Assembly: GCF_020882245.1 (NCBI RefSeq)
Contig: NC_083600.1
Span: forward strand, 4,030,001-4,094,000
Reading direction: 5' to 3'
Length of the DNA: 64,000 nucleotides
Source: Rhopalosiphum padi
Lineage: Eukaryota > Arthropoda > Insecta > Hemiptera > Aphididae
Both the position numbers and the translations under genes were made by a program. The notes beneath the pieces were generated by a model. It worked only from the letters and a program-made list of their open reading frames with translations, ran no database searches and had not been told where the DNA came from. Position 1 is the first letter of the stretch. Each line of letters begins with the position of its first letter. This document shows, in pieces, positions 26,797-38,273 of this stretch.

Positions 26797-28164
26797 TCAC
26801 TCGTCATTATCAGATTCGGAAACAATTAAGTCTATTATGTCGACGTCGTCTGATGCTTTCTCTGCAGGATCATTGTCTAAAAATTCATCTGATATGAAGT
26901 CTACTTTCCAACATTTATCTTCTACCTCTTTGACGCGGTTAACAAAGTTAAACCACATAATAGGCGTAACTTGTTCCAAGCCCTCATTTAGTAACATTGA
27001 CACGTTCATTTGTTTCTTTGTAGCGCGACATGTTTGAACGTGATTATTTATGGCAGACCACGCTAACTTCATGGGATTCAGCTCGTCATGATACGGGGGT
27101 ATTCGCAGTACAATTTTATTGTCGTCTCTCGCTACTTCGTCGATAACATATGAATCAAAGAGAGGTTTAAGTTTGTCAACCTTTTCCATTAGTTGTTGTT
27201 TGACTAAAGGTAAATCAATTATTTCTCCTCGTGCCTCCAACCAGTTAATGATTTCTTGATTTTTCCACGAAAATGTCGGACATGAATATTTTTTTTTAGA
27301 ATGGTGTGGCGTATCGTCCATCACGATCACAGCGTTTTTCTTTAATAAAGGTAATATACTCGTAAACCAACCGTGAAAAGTATCGCCGTTTATTATGGCA
27401 TTGTGGCAATCTGAACAGTTTTTATTTGATTCTAAATACGATACTAGGCCTCCTCCATCAACGAAACCCTCAGACGAACCTATATGCATTAAAATAAGCT
27501 TAATATCTTTGCTCGACTGGTGTTTTTGTACAGTGGTTAGCCTCTGAAGGAATGTATCGTCGAATATGACTGAACGACCGATGCTTGTTTTGTCAGCATT
27601 ATCTTCATTGTTCACCCAAGCCTCGTCCAAGTAATATATTGGACGATTTTGTTGTTGAAAATATTTTATTGACTCTAAATATTTTCGCCGCCTCAAAACT
27701 ATATCGCTTTTCTCAATTAGAACGTGTTTGTAACTGAGGTGAGATATTTTAGTGTATTCGAAATTAAGATCTTTAAGAATTCTGCGAAAAGAACTATTAG
27801 AAAATTTCGGAAAAATAGAATTTTCATGTATTATTATTAAAACTTTCATCGTAGTCGGTACTTCTTTTCGAAGCCAGAACTCATGTATGATTTGTCGAAT
27901 TTCGTTTTTATAAAAGTCATCAACTTTTTCGATTATTGTCGGTCTATTTATTTTTCTATTTGGAGATATTGAATCAGTACCGTGTTTTCTGTATTCGGAC
28001 AAAATCGTTGAAATACTTCGTTGGCTAATACCGGTTTCTTTACATATGGATTTAATTAGATCTCTGTACTTCATTTTCTGGCTTGCTGGCATATTTGCTT
28101 GTTCCGCAAATTTGGTTTTGTATGCATCAATGATATTAATTTTCCACTGAGAATTATTAACATA
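26797..28164 (-). CDS. DDE transposase-like gene (Tc1/mariner-type DDE_3 family), third catalytic residue is Lys
   Basis: A long open frame. Met1 at 28092 gives 431 residues, but the frame stays open upstream to an acceptor (minus TTTTATAG) at 28165-28166, so an extra N-terminal exon is possible. Residues ~1-50 form a helix-turn-helix (SICKETGISQRSISTILSEY). The catalytic core reads YYLDEAWVN (Asp156), VIVMDDTPHHS (Asp259) and PPYHDELNPMKLAW, where family members have NPIE. The expected Glu is Lys342 (AAG at 27069-27067), one base change from GAG. The C-terminus is acidic (SDDVDIIDLIVSESDNDE). No terminal inverted repeats were found in the flanks. The intact frame with a broken triad suggests either recent inactivation or domestication as a DNA-binding protein. 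The family assignment rests on these motifs. Confidence 0.8.
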   Translation of the reverse strand, partial: YVNNSQWKINIIDAYKTKFAEQANMPASQKMKYRDLIKSICKETGISQRSISTILSEYRKHGTDSISPNRKINRPTIIEKVDDFYKNEIRQIIHEFWLRKEVPTTMKVLIIIHENSIFPKFSNSSFRRILKDLNFEYTKISHLSYKHVLIEKSDIVLRRRKYLESIKYFQQQNRPIYYLDEAWVNNEDNADKTSIGRSVIFDDTFLQRLTTVQKHQSSKDIKLILMHIGSSEGFVDGGGLVSYLESNKNCSDCHNAIINGDTFHGWFTSILPLLKKNAVIVMDDTPHHSKKKYSCPTFSWKNQEIINWLEARGEIIDLPLVKQQLMEKVDKLKPLFDSYVIDEVARDDNKIVLRIPPYHDELNPMKLAWSAINNHVQTCRATKKQMNVSMLLNEGLEQVTPIMWFNFVNRVKEVEDKCWKVDFISDEFLDNDPAEKASDDVDIIDLIVSESDNDE

Positions 28165-28297
28165 CTATAAAATACAAATTAAATATAAATTTCGCTACAA
28201 ATAATTAATTATAAACTTAATATTCTTATTAATGTTATTAAATATATTTAATTTTAATAAAAATGAATGTAATGTAAAAATCTAGTTGACATATTTT

Positions 28298-29184
28298 GGT
28301 ATAATTGCGGTTTAGCTACCATGTGATTTTTTGGAATTTTTTTTTGAAACATGTATTTCAACTAAGTTAAGAAAATACTTGGTTTTGGTTTGAAGTTCAA
28401 AAATTCCCGAATTTTTTTCGGGGGTGGGGGGGGTGTATATTTAGTATTTCAAAACGATGGTGCAAACGATTTTCCACTAACACTGTTTAATCGCTCTATA
28501 TATACTTTACTGTTATATTTTTCAGATATATTTTATATAAAATTAGTCGCTCCCATTATATTATATAATATTATTAAGAGAGTGACTACTTGTCATACTC
28601 GGTGACTCGGTGGAACAAAAATGCATTTTTTAAAACCCTTCCTCCACTTGAGAAGGTGTTGCATAACAAATCGAGGGATATTTTCGTTTTCAATTGTCCG
28701 AGTGAGCGCAACGAGCGAGTGACCACGCTGGCAATAAATGTACCTACATAGAAACAATATTGATGAAAATCAAGGTTCACCCGAGGTGGTTTTACACAAG
28801 TCGAGGGATATTTTCGATTTGCGGAGCGGAGTACCAATACACGCGTAATCAAGGCAACTTTGAATTGCCATAACTTTTGAACGGTAAGTTTCCGAAAATT
28901 TTTTCAAACACTTGAATTCAGCATGTAAAACACGTATTTTAAACACCAACCAAAAAAAATATGAAAAATTCGTTGTAGACTTGCCCGCGGCAATACAGTA
29001 AGTACAGAATTCCGCGCATGCATTTAAACGTAAAATCGCAAACTTCGGAACGCTATAACTTCCAAACTAAGGATTTAACCTAACCTAATTTTTTTTTGCA
29101 TCATCGTTCTTAATTAGATGAAATACATGTTTCACAAAAAAAAAATTCCAAAAAATCGCGTGGTAGCTAAACTGCAATTATTCC
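28298..29184. mobile_element. Non-autonomous inverted-repeat element with 8-bp target duplication
   Basis: The left end starts GGTATAATTGCGGTTTAGCT at 28298. The reverse complement of the right end (29184) starts GGAATAATTGCAGTTTAGCT. Similarity continues about 70 bp through TTTTTTGGAATTTTTTTTTG and ACATGTATTTCA. Both sides are flanked by CATATTTT (28290-28297 and 29185-29192), an 8-bp duplication as expected for hAT or P superfamily insertion. The interior holds no transposase and has a G-rich tract near 28420-28435. Confidence 0.8.
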
Positions 29185-29200
29185 CATATTTTTAATGTTT

Positions 29201-29770
29201 AAAAAAAATGGTACTTCTGTGTTATCTCTACTACCAAAATATTTCCAAGACTTCCTGTTAGAATCATCTAGGTATCTCAACTACCCAAATATTTTCAAGA
29301 CTACCTCTGTATCATCGTAATGTACAATTTTATTTTATTTTCGATATACAATTTACTACAAACTAATTAGTTAAGGTCTTATTATCCATATTCCATATTA
29401 TTCTGTCTAGTCAATATGATTTTTTTTAATTCACTCAAAAGCTTGAACGCCTTTGGGGATCGGCAAAGTAGCCATCATTTGGATTCATATTTGACCGAAT
29501 TTGTTTGGCGTCAAAATCTTGCAAACGATGCACCATTTAACATAATTTGAATGGATATTAAAACCTATTTCCTCCTAAAAATATTAACCATAACTAAATG
29601 TTTTATACTATTACATATATTCATTATTTTTATTACTTAATAGTTAAATTTTATTGTATAACACAGGTGATTATAATAGGTAGTCTTGGAAATATTTTGA
29701 TAGTCGAGATAACACGTTTGTGCACCCAAAGTAGTCGAAATAACACGGAAGAACGAGTACCAAAAAAAAA
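29201..29770. mobile_element. Inverted-repeat element (MITE), next to the previous one
   Basis: The left arm around 29201-29290 (AAAAAAATGGTACTTCTGTG, ACCAAAATATTTCCAAGACT) is matched by the reverse complement of 29660-29770 (TTTTTTTTGGTACTCGTTCT, ATCAAAATATTTCCAAGACT). An internal duplication of the AAATATTTTCAAGACTACCT segment is seen at 29288-29312. No ORF is present. The target duplication is unclear. Confidence 0.65.
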
Positions 29771-30202
29771 TAATAATTTAAAGGTCCTTACACACTAGGC
29801 GAATAGTTCGCGCATGGACGCAATTTTAAATCGCTGCGAACGTTCGTTTAAAATTAAACAGCCTGTATTAAATTAGACCATTCACACTATGTAAAGCAAG
29901 CGGATAAAATCCGCCATCGATCGCGCATGTTTAATTTTAGGCGAACATTCCCCAAAACGGCTAAAATTAAACACGTTGTTTTGACTGCGTGTCTATTCAC
30001 ACTGGGCGAATGTTCGCGCGCGTTTCCGCGAATATTTTATTTTAAAATAATTTAAAAAATCAAAATATTAATATTTGAAATTTTAGTGGTCAGTTATTGA
30101 TAGATCGTTCCTGGTGGTAAGTACGTTATGTACATCATACGTCTGATCGTCTGAAGTATAAATTTTCATAATTTAAAATTGTTTTTCAATATGAGCAGCT
30201 AG

Positions 30203-30544
30203 TTTTGATCTAGAATCTTTTATTACCTATTGAGATATTCCAAGAAAACTCAATCTGGAATTTAGGTGAGTATTTTTTAACACTCAAAAGGTTTTTTGAT
30301 TTTACTATGTAGGTATACATTTTTTGTGGTTTCATATAGTAAGTTTTTCTACAAAAACATTCATCGCTCCAATCTGAATCTAAAAAATGATTATTTAAAT
30401 TAATATATTGTGTGATCTATATATCATATTTAGAATCAAAATAGTACTACGAAAAAATTAAAAAACAAAAGAGTTGGTTAAAAATTGCAAAGGCTACTCT
30501 AAATGATTTTGATAAACTTGAAACAACCGAGAAGAAAGTAAAAA
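30203..30544 (+). pseudogene. Degenerate MADF-like domain, N-terminal half
   Basis: Plus-strand frame with EIFQENSIWNL ending at a good donor (30262|GTGAGT). After an acceptor at 30433 comes YYEKIKKQKSWLKIAKATL, ending at donor GTAAGA. The spacing of the two Trp residues and the YxxKxKxxxxW..IA pattern is MADF-like (LW... then DYK...AWxxIA). In-frame stops (TAG at ~30210 and just before YYEK) show decay. Similarity is by eye only. Confidence 0.35.
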
Positions 30545-30904
30545 GTAAGAACTTGGGTTAACATAGCTATATTCTTTATATTTACTCTATTATTACACTT
30601 ATAAGTTATAAGAATAAAGCATCACAGGTTTGTGAAGTATTCAAATAAAAGTGTATTAATAGGTACCTATTGGCTATTTGTTTTATATTTGAATACTATT
30701 CTAACCGGCTTAAGATATTTCGGTGCGGCAATTTTGGCGTAGGACCGTTTTAACGTTTATTTATATGTTATATAATATTTAAAAGTTTATATATTTTTTT
30801 TATAAAATATAGGTGTTATAATTGATAAGACAAAGAAATAGATAAAAATATAATTATATAATTAGCTACTTATACTTTAAATGAAATACAAATTTAATTA
30901 AAAC

Positions 30905-31108
30905 AAGAAGAATGAGAATTCGATTAAAATTATAAATAAAAATATTAAATTCATCATACTTAAATTATGTGCTATTCCTCTTAAAAAACTTTTAATATTA
31001 CGATTATCATAATAACTGACTAATTTTAAAATACATTCATCGACATCTATGTATTTTTTTAGTGAACCTTTGCCTGTTTGTAATTGACGAAAGAAGGTAT
31101 CTCGGCCA
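30905..31108 (-). pseudogene. Minus-strand open frame resembling a MADF C-terminal end
   Basis: A frame of about 64 codons without an ATG reads GRDTFFRQLQTGKGSLKKYI and continues to a stop at ~30905; RDTFxRxL is how many MADF domains end. It lies on the opposite strand to the MADF-like fragments at 30203-30544, within the same inverted-repeat element. It may be chance or evidence of internal rearrangement. Confidence 0.25.
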
Positions 31109-31778
31109 CTTTAGGTTAATACTAAATACGTATACGAAATCCACGAGAGTGAGATAAACATTGATAAATGTTTTTTTTTATTCTGTGACAATCATAAATA
31201 TATCAGATAGAAAATATTATAATATCTAAATGTGATTAAAATAATTTTATGAAAAAAAATCTAAAATGACAACGCCAAAATGTCCAGATCCGTATTCTAA
31301 ATGCTTTAGAATTCAACAAGTAAACATTTTTTTTTTTCTATATTCAAATAGGTACTTTTTTGGGAAAAAAATATAATATAATTTTTTATTTATATAAGAA
31401 AAATATATTATAACTAACTAGTAACTACTTATTAATTATTATAGATAATATTATAGTGGCCAAGGGGAAGGACACAATAACGTCTCTATTTGTTCGTTTT
31501 TTCTAATAAAATTTATAAGCAAGGCACATAGACTGAGCACGACTCAAAAAAAAACATTTTTTAATGATAAATTATATTTATAAATAAAAAACTTTTAAAT
31601 GTACGAACAGTAGCAAAACCAAGCGGAATGACTAACCAGTAACCACGAGGTAATGATGATTTGGCGCGAATTTTAACCGCGTAAAATAGTATAGTGTGTA
31701 AGCTTTGTGTTCTAGCGAATAAAATTCGCGTTTGCGTTTGCGTTTGCGCGCCAACTATTTGCCTAGTGTGTAAGGGCC

Positions 31779-33118
31779 TAAATTAAGACAATTGTGATTT
31801 GTCCATTTTAAAATAAATAATTCAACATTTTTATTCAACTATAACATAAATATTTTGTATGCTTACTTGTCCATTAAGATTTTTTCTAACAGATGAAGAA
31901 ACATGATGTGGATTAAAATGTTCCATTTTAATAATAATAGGTATATGAAATGTATAAATAAAATAATATAATAACTGTTGAGTGCCGTAACGAACTGTAC
32001 TATATAGATGAACACGATGACACGGTGTACATAACCTTAAATCAATCAAATCAATTTAAGTCGTGGTCTTCGTGTTCATGACCATGAATCAATGTGAAAT
32101 TAGAGGATATTTTAAGTTAAGATATTCTTTTAACTAATATAAATTTTTAAACACTTAAACGGCGTCTGGACTATTATCACGAGTCACAACCACAAATATG
32201 AACATATAATATAACCTACCACAGATATAACCTAACCTAACCTAACCTATAAATATTAACTGTGGTCACAACTAAAAATACATAAATTAGGTTAGGTTAG
32301 GGTAGGTTAGGAAAATGGGAAATTTTATGTTTCAATGTTGATACACTAGCATTAATATCGTTCGGCCCCAACTTTCTTCCATGATTTAAGATAGTATCTT
32401 AAATCGTGGTTTCTTCCATGAGAATTTCTGGTTGAAAAGTCTGATTGTTATCTTGGGGGCCGAACTGTCCGAGATAAAGTTATATGGAAAAAAATTAACG
32501 ATAACATATTATCATCTAGCCATATTGTTGATAAAGATTAAGTAGTTTATGAATTACAATAATAAAATATATTGATGTTATGTGGTATTGTGGTCAGTAT
32601 TCAGTAATTTAGTACTTCAACTTCAGTAGTCAGACTCACTATCCAGTGTTCTGATACTCTGATTATAAATCGTATAGATCCTACTAAAGTAGTAAAATGA
32701 CTTATTATAAAACTACTTCTAAAACACTACACTATAAAGTATAAACATTTATCTGTAATTGTCATTGCAATTTGCAGTTTAAATGGATTGCTTTACTGCT
32801 GTTGCGACAAAACAATTAAAATATATATTGCCATGAAACCTATTTGGAAGCGTTATTTTTCATTAACGTCAAGTTTAGGGAGAATGGAAAAGTATGCATG
32901 ATTCTTGTTTTTCTATTAATATTTTAAGTGTAAGTTGTTTTACTATTCAATGACTTGTCTATTTTTGTTTTTTCGATAGTTTTAATTACAATTCTTTCAA
33001 AACCTTAAATATGTTTCAAATATTACTTATACCACAGACATGCAACTTTATTAGTATGCATTTTGAGAATACTGAGTTGAATAGCAGTTAACATTGAAAT
33101 TTAACTAAAGAATTGATT
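31779..33118. other. Intergenic / TMTC4 5' region
   Basis: No coding exon. It contains CCTAA/TTAGG runs (32229-32248 and 32287-32311), a 31-bp near-perfect palindrome at 32379-32409, and a donor (GTATGC at ~32891) that could close a TMTC4 5' UTR exon spliced to an acceptor just before the ATG at 33119. Confidence 0.45.
32229..32311. repeat. Short interstitial telomere-type repeats in opposed orientation
   Basis: CCTAA repeats (about four units, 32229-32248) are followed 40 bp later by TTAGG-type units (32287-32311, one unit imperfect). TTAGG is the ancestral insect telomere repeat. The opposed copies could form a hairpin. Confidence 0.5.
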
Positions 33119-36100
33119 ATGAAGTCCAAGCAATCAACAGACAACTCTTGGGATTCAAAATTACCAATTCCAAGTTAGACAATTAAATCTTAATACTAAT
33201 TTATTCATATTGTTGTTATTTAAATAATGTAATCATTATCAATATATTATGATTTCCAGAGTTTCCAGTATGGTTGTACATTTTAATAGTAGCATTTGTA
33301 TCTATATTATGTTATGGTAACTCGTATTATGGTGCATTTGTATTTGATGATTCTGAGGCAGTTGTAAATAATCATGATGTGAACCTTGAAACACCAGTTG
33401 TTAAAATTTTTAGCCACGACTTTTGGGGTACGAGACTAACAAACCACGCTAGTCATAAATCATATAGACCGCTTACAATTTTGTCCTTTAGGTATGTAAT
33501 TATTAAAATTTATTTAATAAATAACTATTGATTTCATTGTTTTTAGGTTTAATGTGTGGTTTAATAATGGACATTTGTGTCCAAAGTCATTACATTTCAC
33601 CAATATAATTTTACATGCAGTTGTCTCCTGTCAACTATTACATGTTTATAATTTGTTATTTAATGGAAATGCACCTAAGACTTCATTTTTAGCTGCTCTC
33701 ATGTTTGCAGTGCACCCTGTTCACGCAGAAGTAGTATGTTCTTATTCCATATTTGTATATTATAATTTATAAATATAATAGGAAATCAAGTTATTTATCT
33801 ACTGATTTATTTATTTTTAGGTGTCTGGTATAGTCGGTCGTGCTGATCTACTTAGTGCATGTTTGTCACTTCTTGTCTTCATTATTTATCATAGAACAGC
33901 AAAAGCTAAACAAATAAATACATTTACCAACATAATAGCTACATTATTTTGTTGTGTCTTAAGTATCATGGCTATGTTATGCAAAGAACAAGGACTTATG
34001 ATTATGGTAGGACCTTTTATTATGAATTTATTAAATTCAATGATTAAATAAAACTAATTATGTTAACATACCTGATTACAGGCATTTTGTGGTGTGTATG
34101 AAGTTATTGTAATTAACAAAATCACATTTCAAAGTATTATGAAAAACATGAAAATCTCAAAAATAATTAGATTGCTTAAAAAGGAATCAATAGAAAGGCT
34201 GTTTATATTAACTGCTGGGTTTTGTATTATTCTTTATGGTAGATGGGCTATTATGGGATCACCTCCTATTTTCCAACAAATTGATAATCCTGCATCATTT
34301 TTAACAACACCATTTGAAAGAGTAAGCAAATTTATAATTTTTTTTATTTTATTTTATTAAGCTTTGGCAACTATGGCCGTTAGCTGTGGTATATTTTTTT
34401 CATGTTTCGGTGGAGTACGGCAGGGTAAGTTTTTGGAACGCGTGTTTTCATATATGAGACATGACTTTGTCACTAAAAACTAAGATAGCTTACCTAAGAA
34501 CTAGCAACGGAAGACTACAGTCAAACACTACGTCACACCATACCTTAATTATTTATTCATTTTTTTTTTTTCAATTAGATTTTATTAATTCGTATTTGTT
34601 TCATATTTAACAATTTTTCAGTTTGTGAATTACAGTTACATCTATTTAATTAATATTTGGATAATGATATGTCCTGTTTGGCTATGTTTTGATTGGTCAA
34701 TGGGCTGTATTCCTCTGATATATTTGAATGCATTTCCTAAAGATCCAAGATTATTCATTGTTTTTGGATTTTGGACCATTCTTGTATTAATATTTTATAA
34801 AATTCTATTTTCAAAAAACTATGATATAAAGTATGTATATTTTTCCAGATTTTATATATCGTTGTTATTAATCAATATTTATGATTATATTATTATTTTC
34901 AGACAAATACAAATGGGATTTCTATTAGGTCTTTTATCATTTTTGCCTGCTTCAAATTTAATGTTTACAGTTGGGTTTGTCATAGCAGAACGTGTGTTAT
35001 ACTTGCCTTCTGCTGGTTTTATTATAATTGTAGTCTTGGGTATCAGGAGATTATGTTTAAATTATTTTATTAAAAGAGTAAGTTAGTTTAACACCTATAA
35101 TCTATGGTATAATATTTGTTGTATAAAAATTTGTTTGGTTTCATATTTTATTCATTGTATTTTAGGTAGTTAGAATGTGCATTTTACTATTAATTGTTGT
35201 ACATTCCATTCGGACATATCAACGCAGTAAAGAATGGAATACTGAATTAGATTTGTTTAGAAGTGCATTAAAAGTTTGCCCAATGAATGCTAAAGTACAT
35301 TATAATTTAGCAAAAAGTTTAGCCGATATTGGACATATACAAGAAGCGATAGACCGTTATAAACATGCACTATTGTAAATATGATATAATTTCTTATAAA
35401 AGTAAATTATTGGTATTATAATTGTATTATTTATTAGATTACATCCAAGGTATGATCAAGCGATGAATAATTTAGCAAATATTTTAAAAGATAAAAATGA
35501 ATTGGAAGAAGCCAGATTTTTATTAGAAAAAGCTGTTACTATTAGGTGAGAAAAGAATTTAATATTTTACTTAAAATATTTTATAATCATTTGCATTAGC
35601 TAGGAATTATATTTATAGTACTATTATGATCACTTTCCTTAATTATGTATGATGGCATTAATTAAGTAATACATTTTTAATATGTTTAAGTATTGAGATT
35701 TTTCTATGTGAATTGTTTGCAAGACAGTGACAACAACTTCTTTTTAATATAATGAGAATATTTTATTTAATATTAAATATTGTGTGAATTATAACTAAAG
35801 ATTAGTATTATGCACGGAATAAAAAATATATTTAATTATTTCTATTTAGAAATGATTTTGCTGCTGCTTGGATGAATTTAGGTATTGTATTATCTGCTCA
35901 ACACGAATATAATAAAGCTGAAGATGCATACTTAACAGCCTTACAACACAGAAAAAGCTATCCTCATTGCTACTTCAACTTGGGAAATCTAGTGAGGCCT
36001 TTATGAAATATTTGATGGTATTTATTCATATAATATAATTTTATGTTTAGTATTTGGAAATGGGAGAGAAGACAAAGGCATTATTTGCTTGGCAAAATGC

Positions 36101-36611
36101 TACATTTCAACAGCCAACACATGTAATTTCATGGAATAATATGATTGTACTGCTAGAGTCAATTGGTGAATTAAAACGAGCAGAGAATGTAGCTCGTACA
36201 GCCCTTACTATTTTACCAAATGAACCAAATTTACATTTTAATATAGCCAACATATTAGGTAAAATAGATAAATTTGTAGAAGCTGAAAAACATTTTTTGG
36301 CTGCTATTAAACTAAAACACCGAACTTCTAAGACTGTATTAGTTGCATTATATCATTCAAATTTGGGTAAGTATTAATTTAACTTGTGTTTTTTTTTTAA
36401 ATTATTTATTGTTTCTTCAATTATCATAGGAGTTTTGTATCATCGTTGGGAAAAATATGATCTTGCAGAAATGCATTACTTACAAGCATTAATAATTGAT
36501 CCAAATATGCAAAAAGTTAAAAATCATCTTGCATTACTTCGTAAACATTTAGGTGAAATCAATCAACCCATTCTCAATATGAAATCCTCTCAACGAGAAA
36601 AAGATTTTTAA
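33119..36611 (+). CDS. TMTC4: TMTC4-type protein O-mannosyltransferase (transmembrane and TPR repeat-containing)
   Basis: ER multi-pass enzyme of the TMTC family, which O-mannosylates cadherin-type ectodomains. Twelve exons: 33119-33173, 33260-33491, 33547-33733, 33821-34006, 34082-34321, 34622-34830, 34903-35077, 35166-35374, 35438-35545, 35850-35991, 36051-36366, 36430-36611; 746 codons plus stop. Exon 1 was chosen because it is the only upstream exon with ATG and phase 1, giving KLPIPKFPVW across the junction. Membrane helices begin at ~23-39. The acidic loop FVFDDSEAV (Asp48, Asp49) is the GT-C-type motif. HKSYRPLT, FAVHPVHAE and GIVGRADLL are family signatures, and GSPPIFQQIDNPASF belongs to the TMTC (DUF1736) domain. 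The second half is TPR repeats from ~435 to 730. HKSYRPLT and the repeat pattern favour TMTC4 over TMTC1-3. Complete. Confidence 0.92.
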
Positions 36612-38273
36612 TGTGTTAAATGAAAAAGCTTTTGTTTCTTTAATATTATGGTAATATGTAAGTATAAGTTTATATTGCTATCATGTTTGAATTCTAACAT
36701 TTATTGAAGGTCAAGTATAATTACGATTAAAAATTAAAATATTGGTTTAATTTACACAAAAGCAATACAGTTAAATGTAGGATGAACAAAAATGGTTAAT
36801 AAATGATGTAAAACATTGTTAATACCACTACTGTGAAAACATATGGTTGTGATTAATTTATAACTTAGATACTTAGTAATTTAATTAATAATTATTTTTA
36901 AGTAATGTCTTACTATAATTTTTATTTGTTTGTACTATGACATCAAAACTTTGTTTTAACCATTCCAATAATATAATTTTAAGTTTAGGAATTAATTGAC
37001 TTAAATTTTATTAGGATTAATTAGTTTTAGAAAATCAGTCATTATATTTTGTTAGTGTTATATCTGTGTAATGTGAGTACAGTATAATTCACGAATGTTC
37101 AACTACAAAACTATTTGTTTTTTTTTACTTATTACGTGTTTTATAATCGCAAAGATTAAAAATGATACAATTTCTATAACTTTTCCTTGATTAAATAAAT
37201 TATGTTCTTAAGAGAAAATTTAAAAATTCAATTTTGTTTTTCCTTTTATGTACAATTAAAATAAAGTAACTTATATGGATGTTACACTCACATGTTATCT
37301 TATATCTTATATTTTACTTAACGTAACAAATTTGTGCACAGGATTCTTACTATATTTTATTTAAAGTTAAGATTAAAGGAAATGTATATATTAATGAATT
37401 TGTAGTGAATAATATAAGTTGTGCCTGAGTGAAGATTTTTATTTTTAAATTATTAATAAATACTTATAAATTTATTAAATAATTTATTTTTTCAAATTCA
37501 TGTAATTTGTTTTAAAATAAATATATGAAACAAATCTTTACTCAAACAAAGCTTATATTCTTTTCTAAAAAATCAATAGTTTGTAAAAATACTTTTATAT
37601 ATTAACTATAAATAAATTGTAGTAAGAACCCAATACATAGATTTGCTATGTTGCGCCTTCGTGTGTGCAATATAGAAATAACACTGTGGGTATAGCATCC
37701 AGTTATTCCAATACCCAAGTTATATTGTAATACATTGCTAATAATTAGTCATTATACTAAGATTTGTTATTTTAAGATCAATTTGCATTAAATATTTTAT
37801 TAAAGTATTATTTAGATTTAAGATATTTACATTTTTATATTGTATTTTTTTGTATTAAAAAATAATATCTTATTTGACTATTTTAATCGTTTTTTTTTAT
37901 AACAAACATCATTTTTCCTTAAACAAAATTTGTATCTCTTTAAACTATATATTTTAATATTGGGATGTGATATTATAAGCACGCGAATAAGTCAATTGTA
38001 TAAATTGAATAAAATACACACTTTTCAGTTAGAAAATTAAATCTGTACACAAATTTTATGTAGGAGTATAATAAGAGTTTATATTTTCTAAGACATCACA
38101 TGTTTATTTATCATAATATTAATATTCAACATAATCACTTAATAATCTTAATATTTATAGAATATTTAAAAATATAAAAAAACGTTTTCAGTACTGAATA
38201 TCAATCATAGAATTGGATAAATTTAACCTATTACATGTATCAATAGTAAACCATGATATTAGTCACTATTAAA
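36612..38273. other. Intergenic between TMTC4 and PUS10 (convergent genes)
   Basis: About 1.7 kb, AT-rich, holding both 3' UTRs. A less AT-rich block at ~37640-37730 (GCGCCTTCGTGTGTGC and nearby) looks like a repeat fragment, but nothing in this window confirms that. Confidence 0.45.

Larger units (their letters stand above)
29783..31778. mobile_element. ~2-kb inverted-repeat element (possible PIF/Harbinger) with MADF remnants
   Basis: The left terminus is GGTCCTTACACACTAGGCGA and the reverse complement of the right terminus is GGCCCTTACACACTAGGCAA; similarity runs about 30 bp. TAAA flanks both ends (29779-29782, 31779-31782), compatible with a 3-4 bp target duplication such as the TAA of PIF/Harbinger. 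Subterminal copies of CACTRGGCGAATGTTCGCGC occur near 29998-30020. The interior carries fragments resembling a MADF DNA-binding domain (entries below), a type of protein that accompanies Harbinger transposases. No transposase was found. The superfamily is inferred. Confidence 0.7.

Noticed and set aside
26735..27037. Plus-strand ORF opposite the transposase-like gene
   Set aside because: Shadow of the acidic C-terminus of the minus-strand gene.
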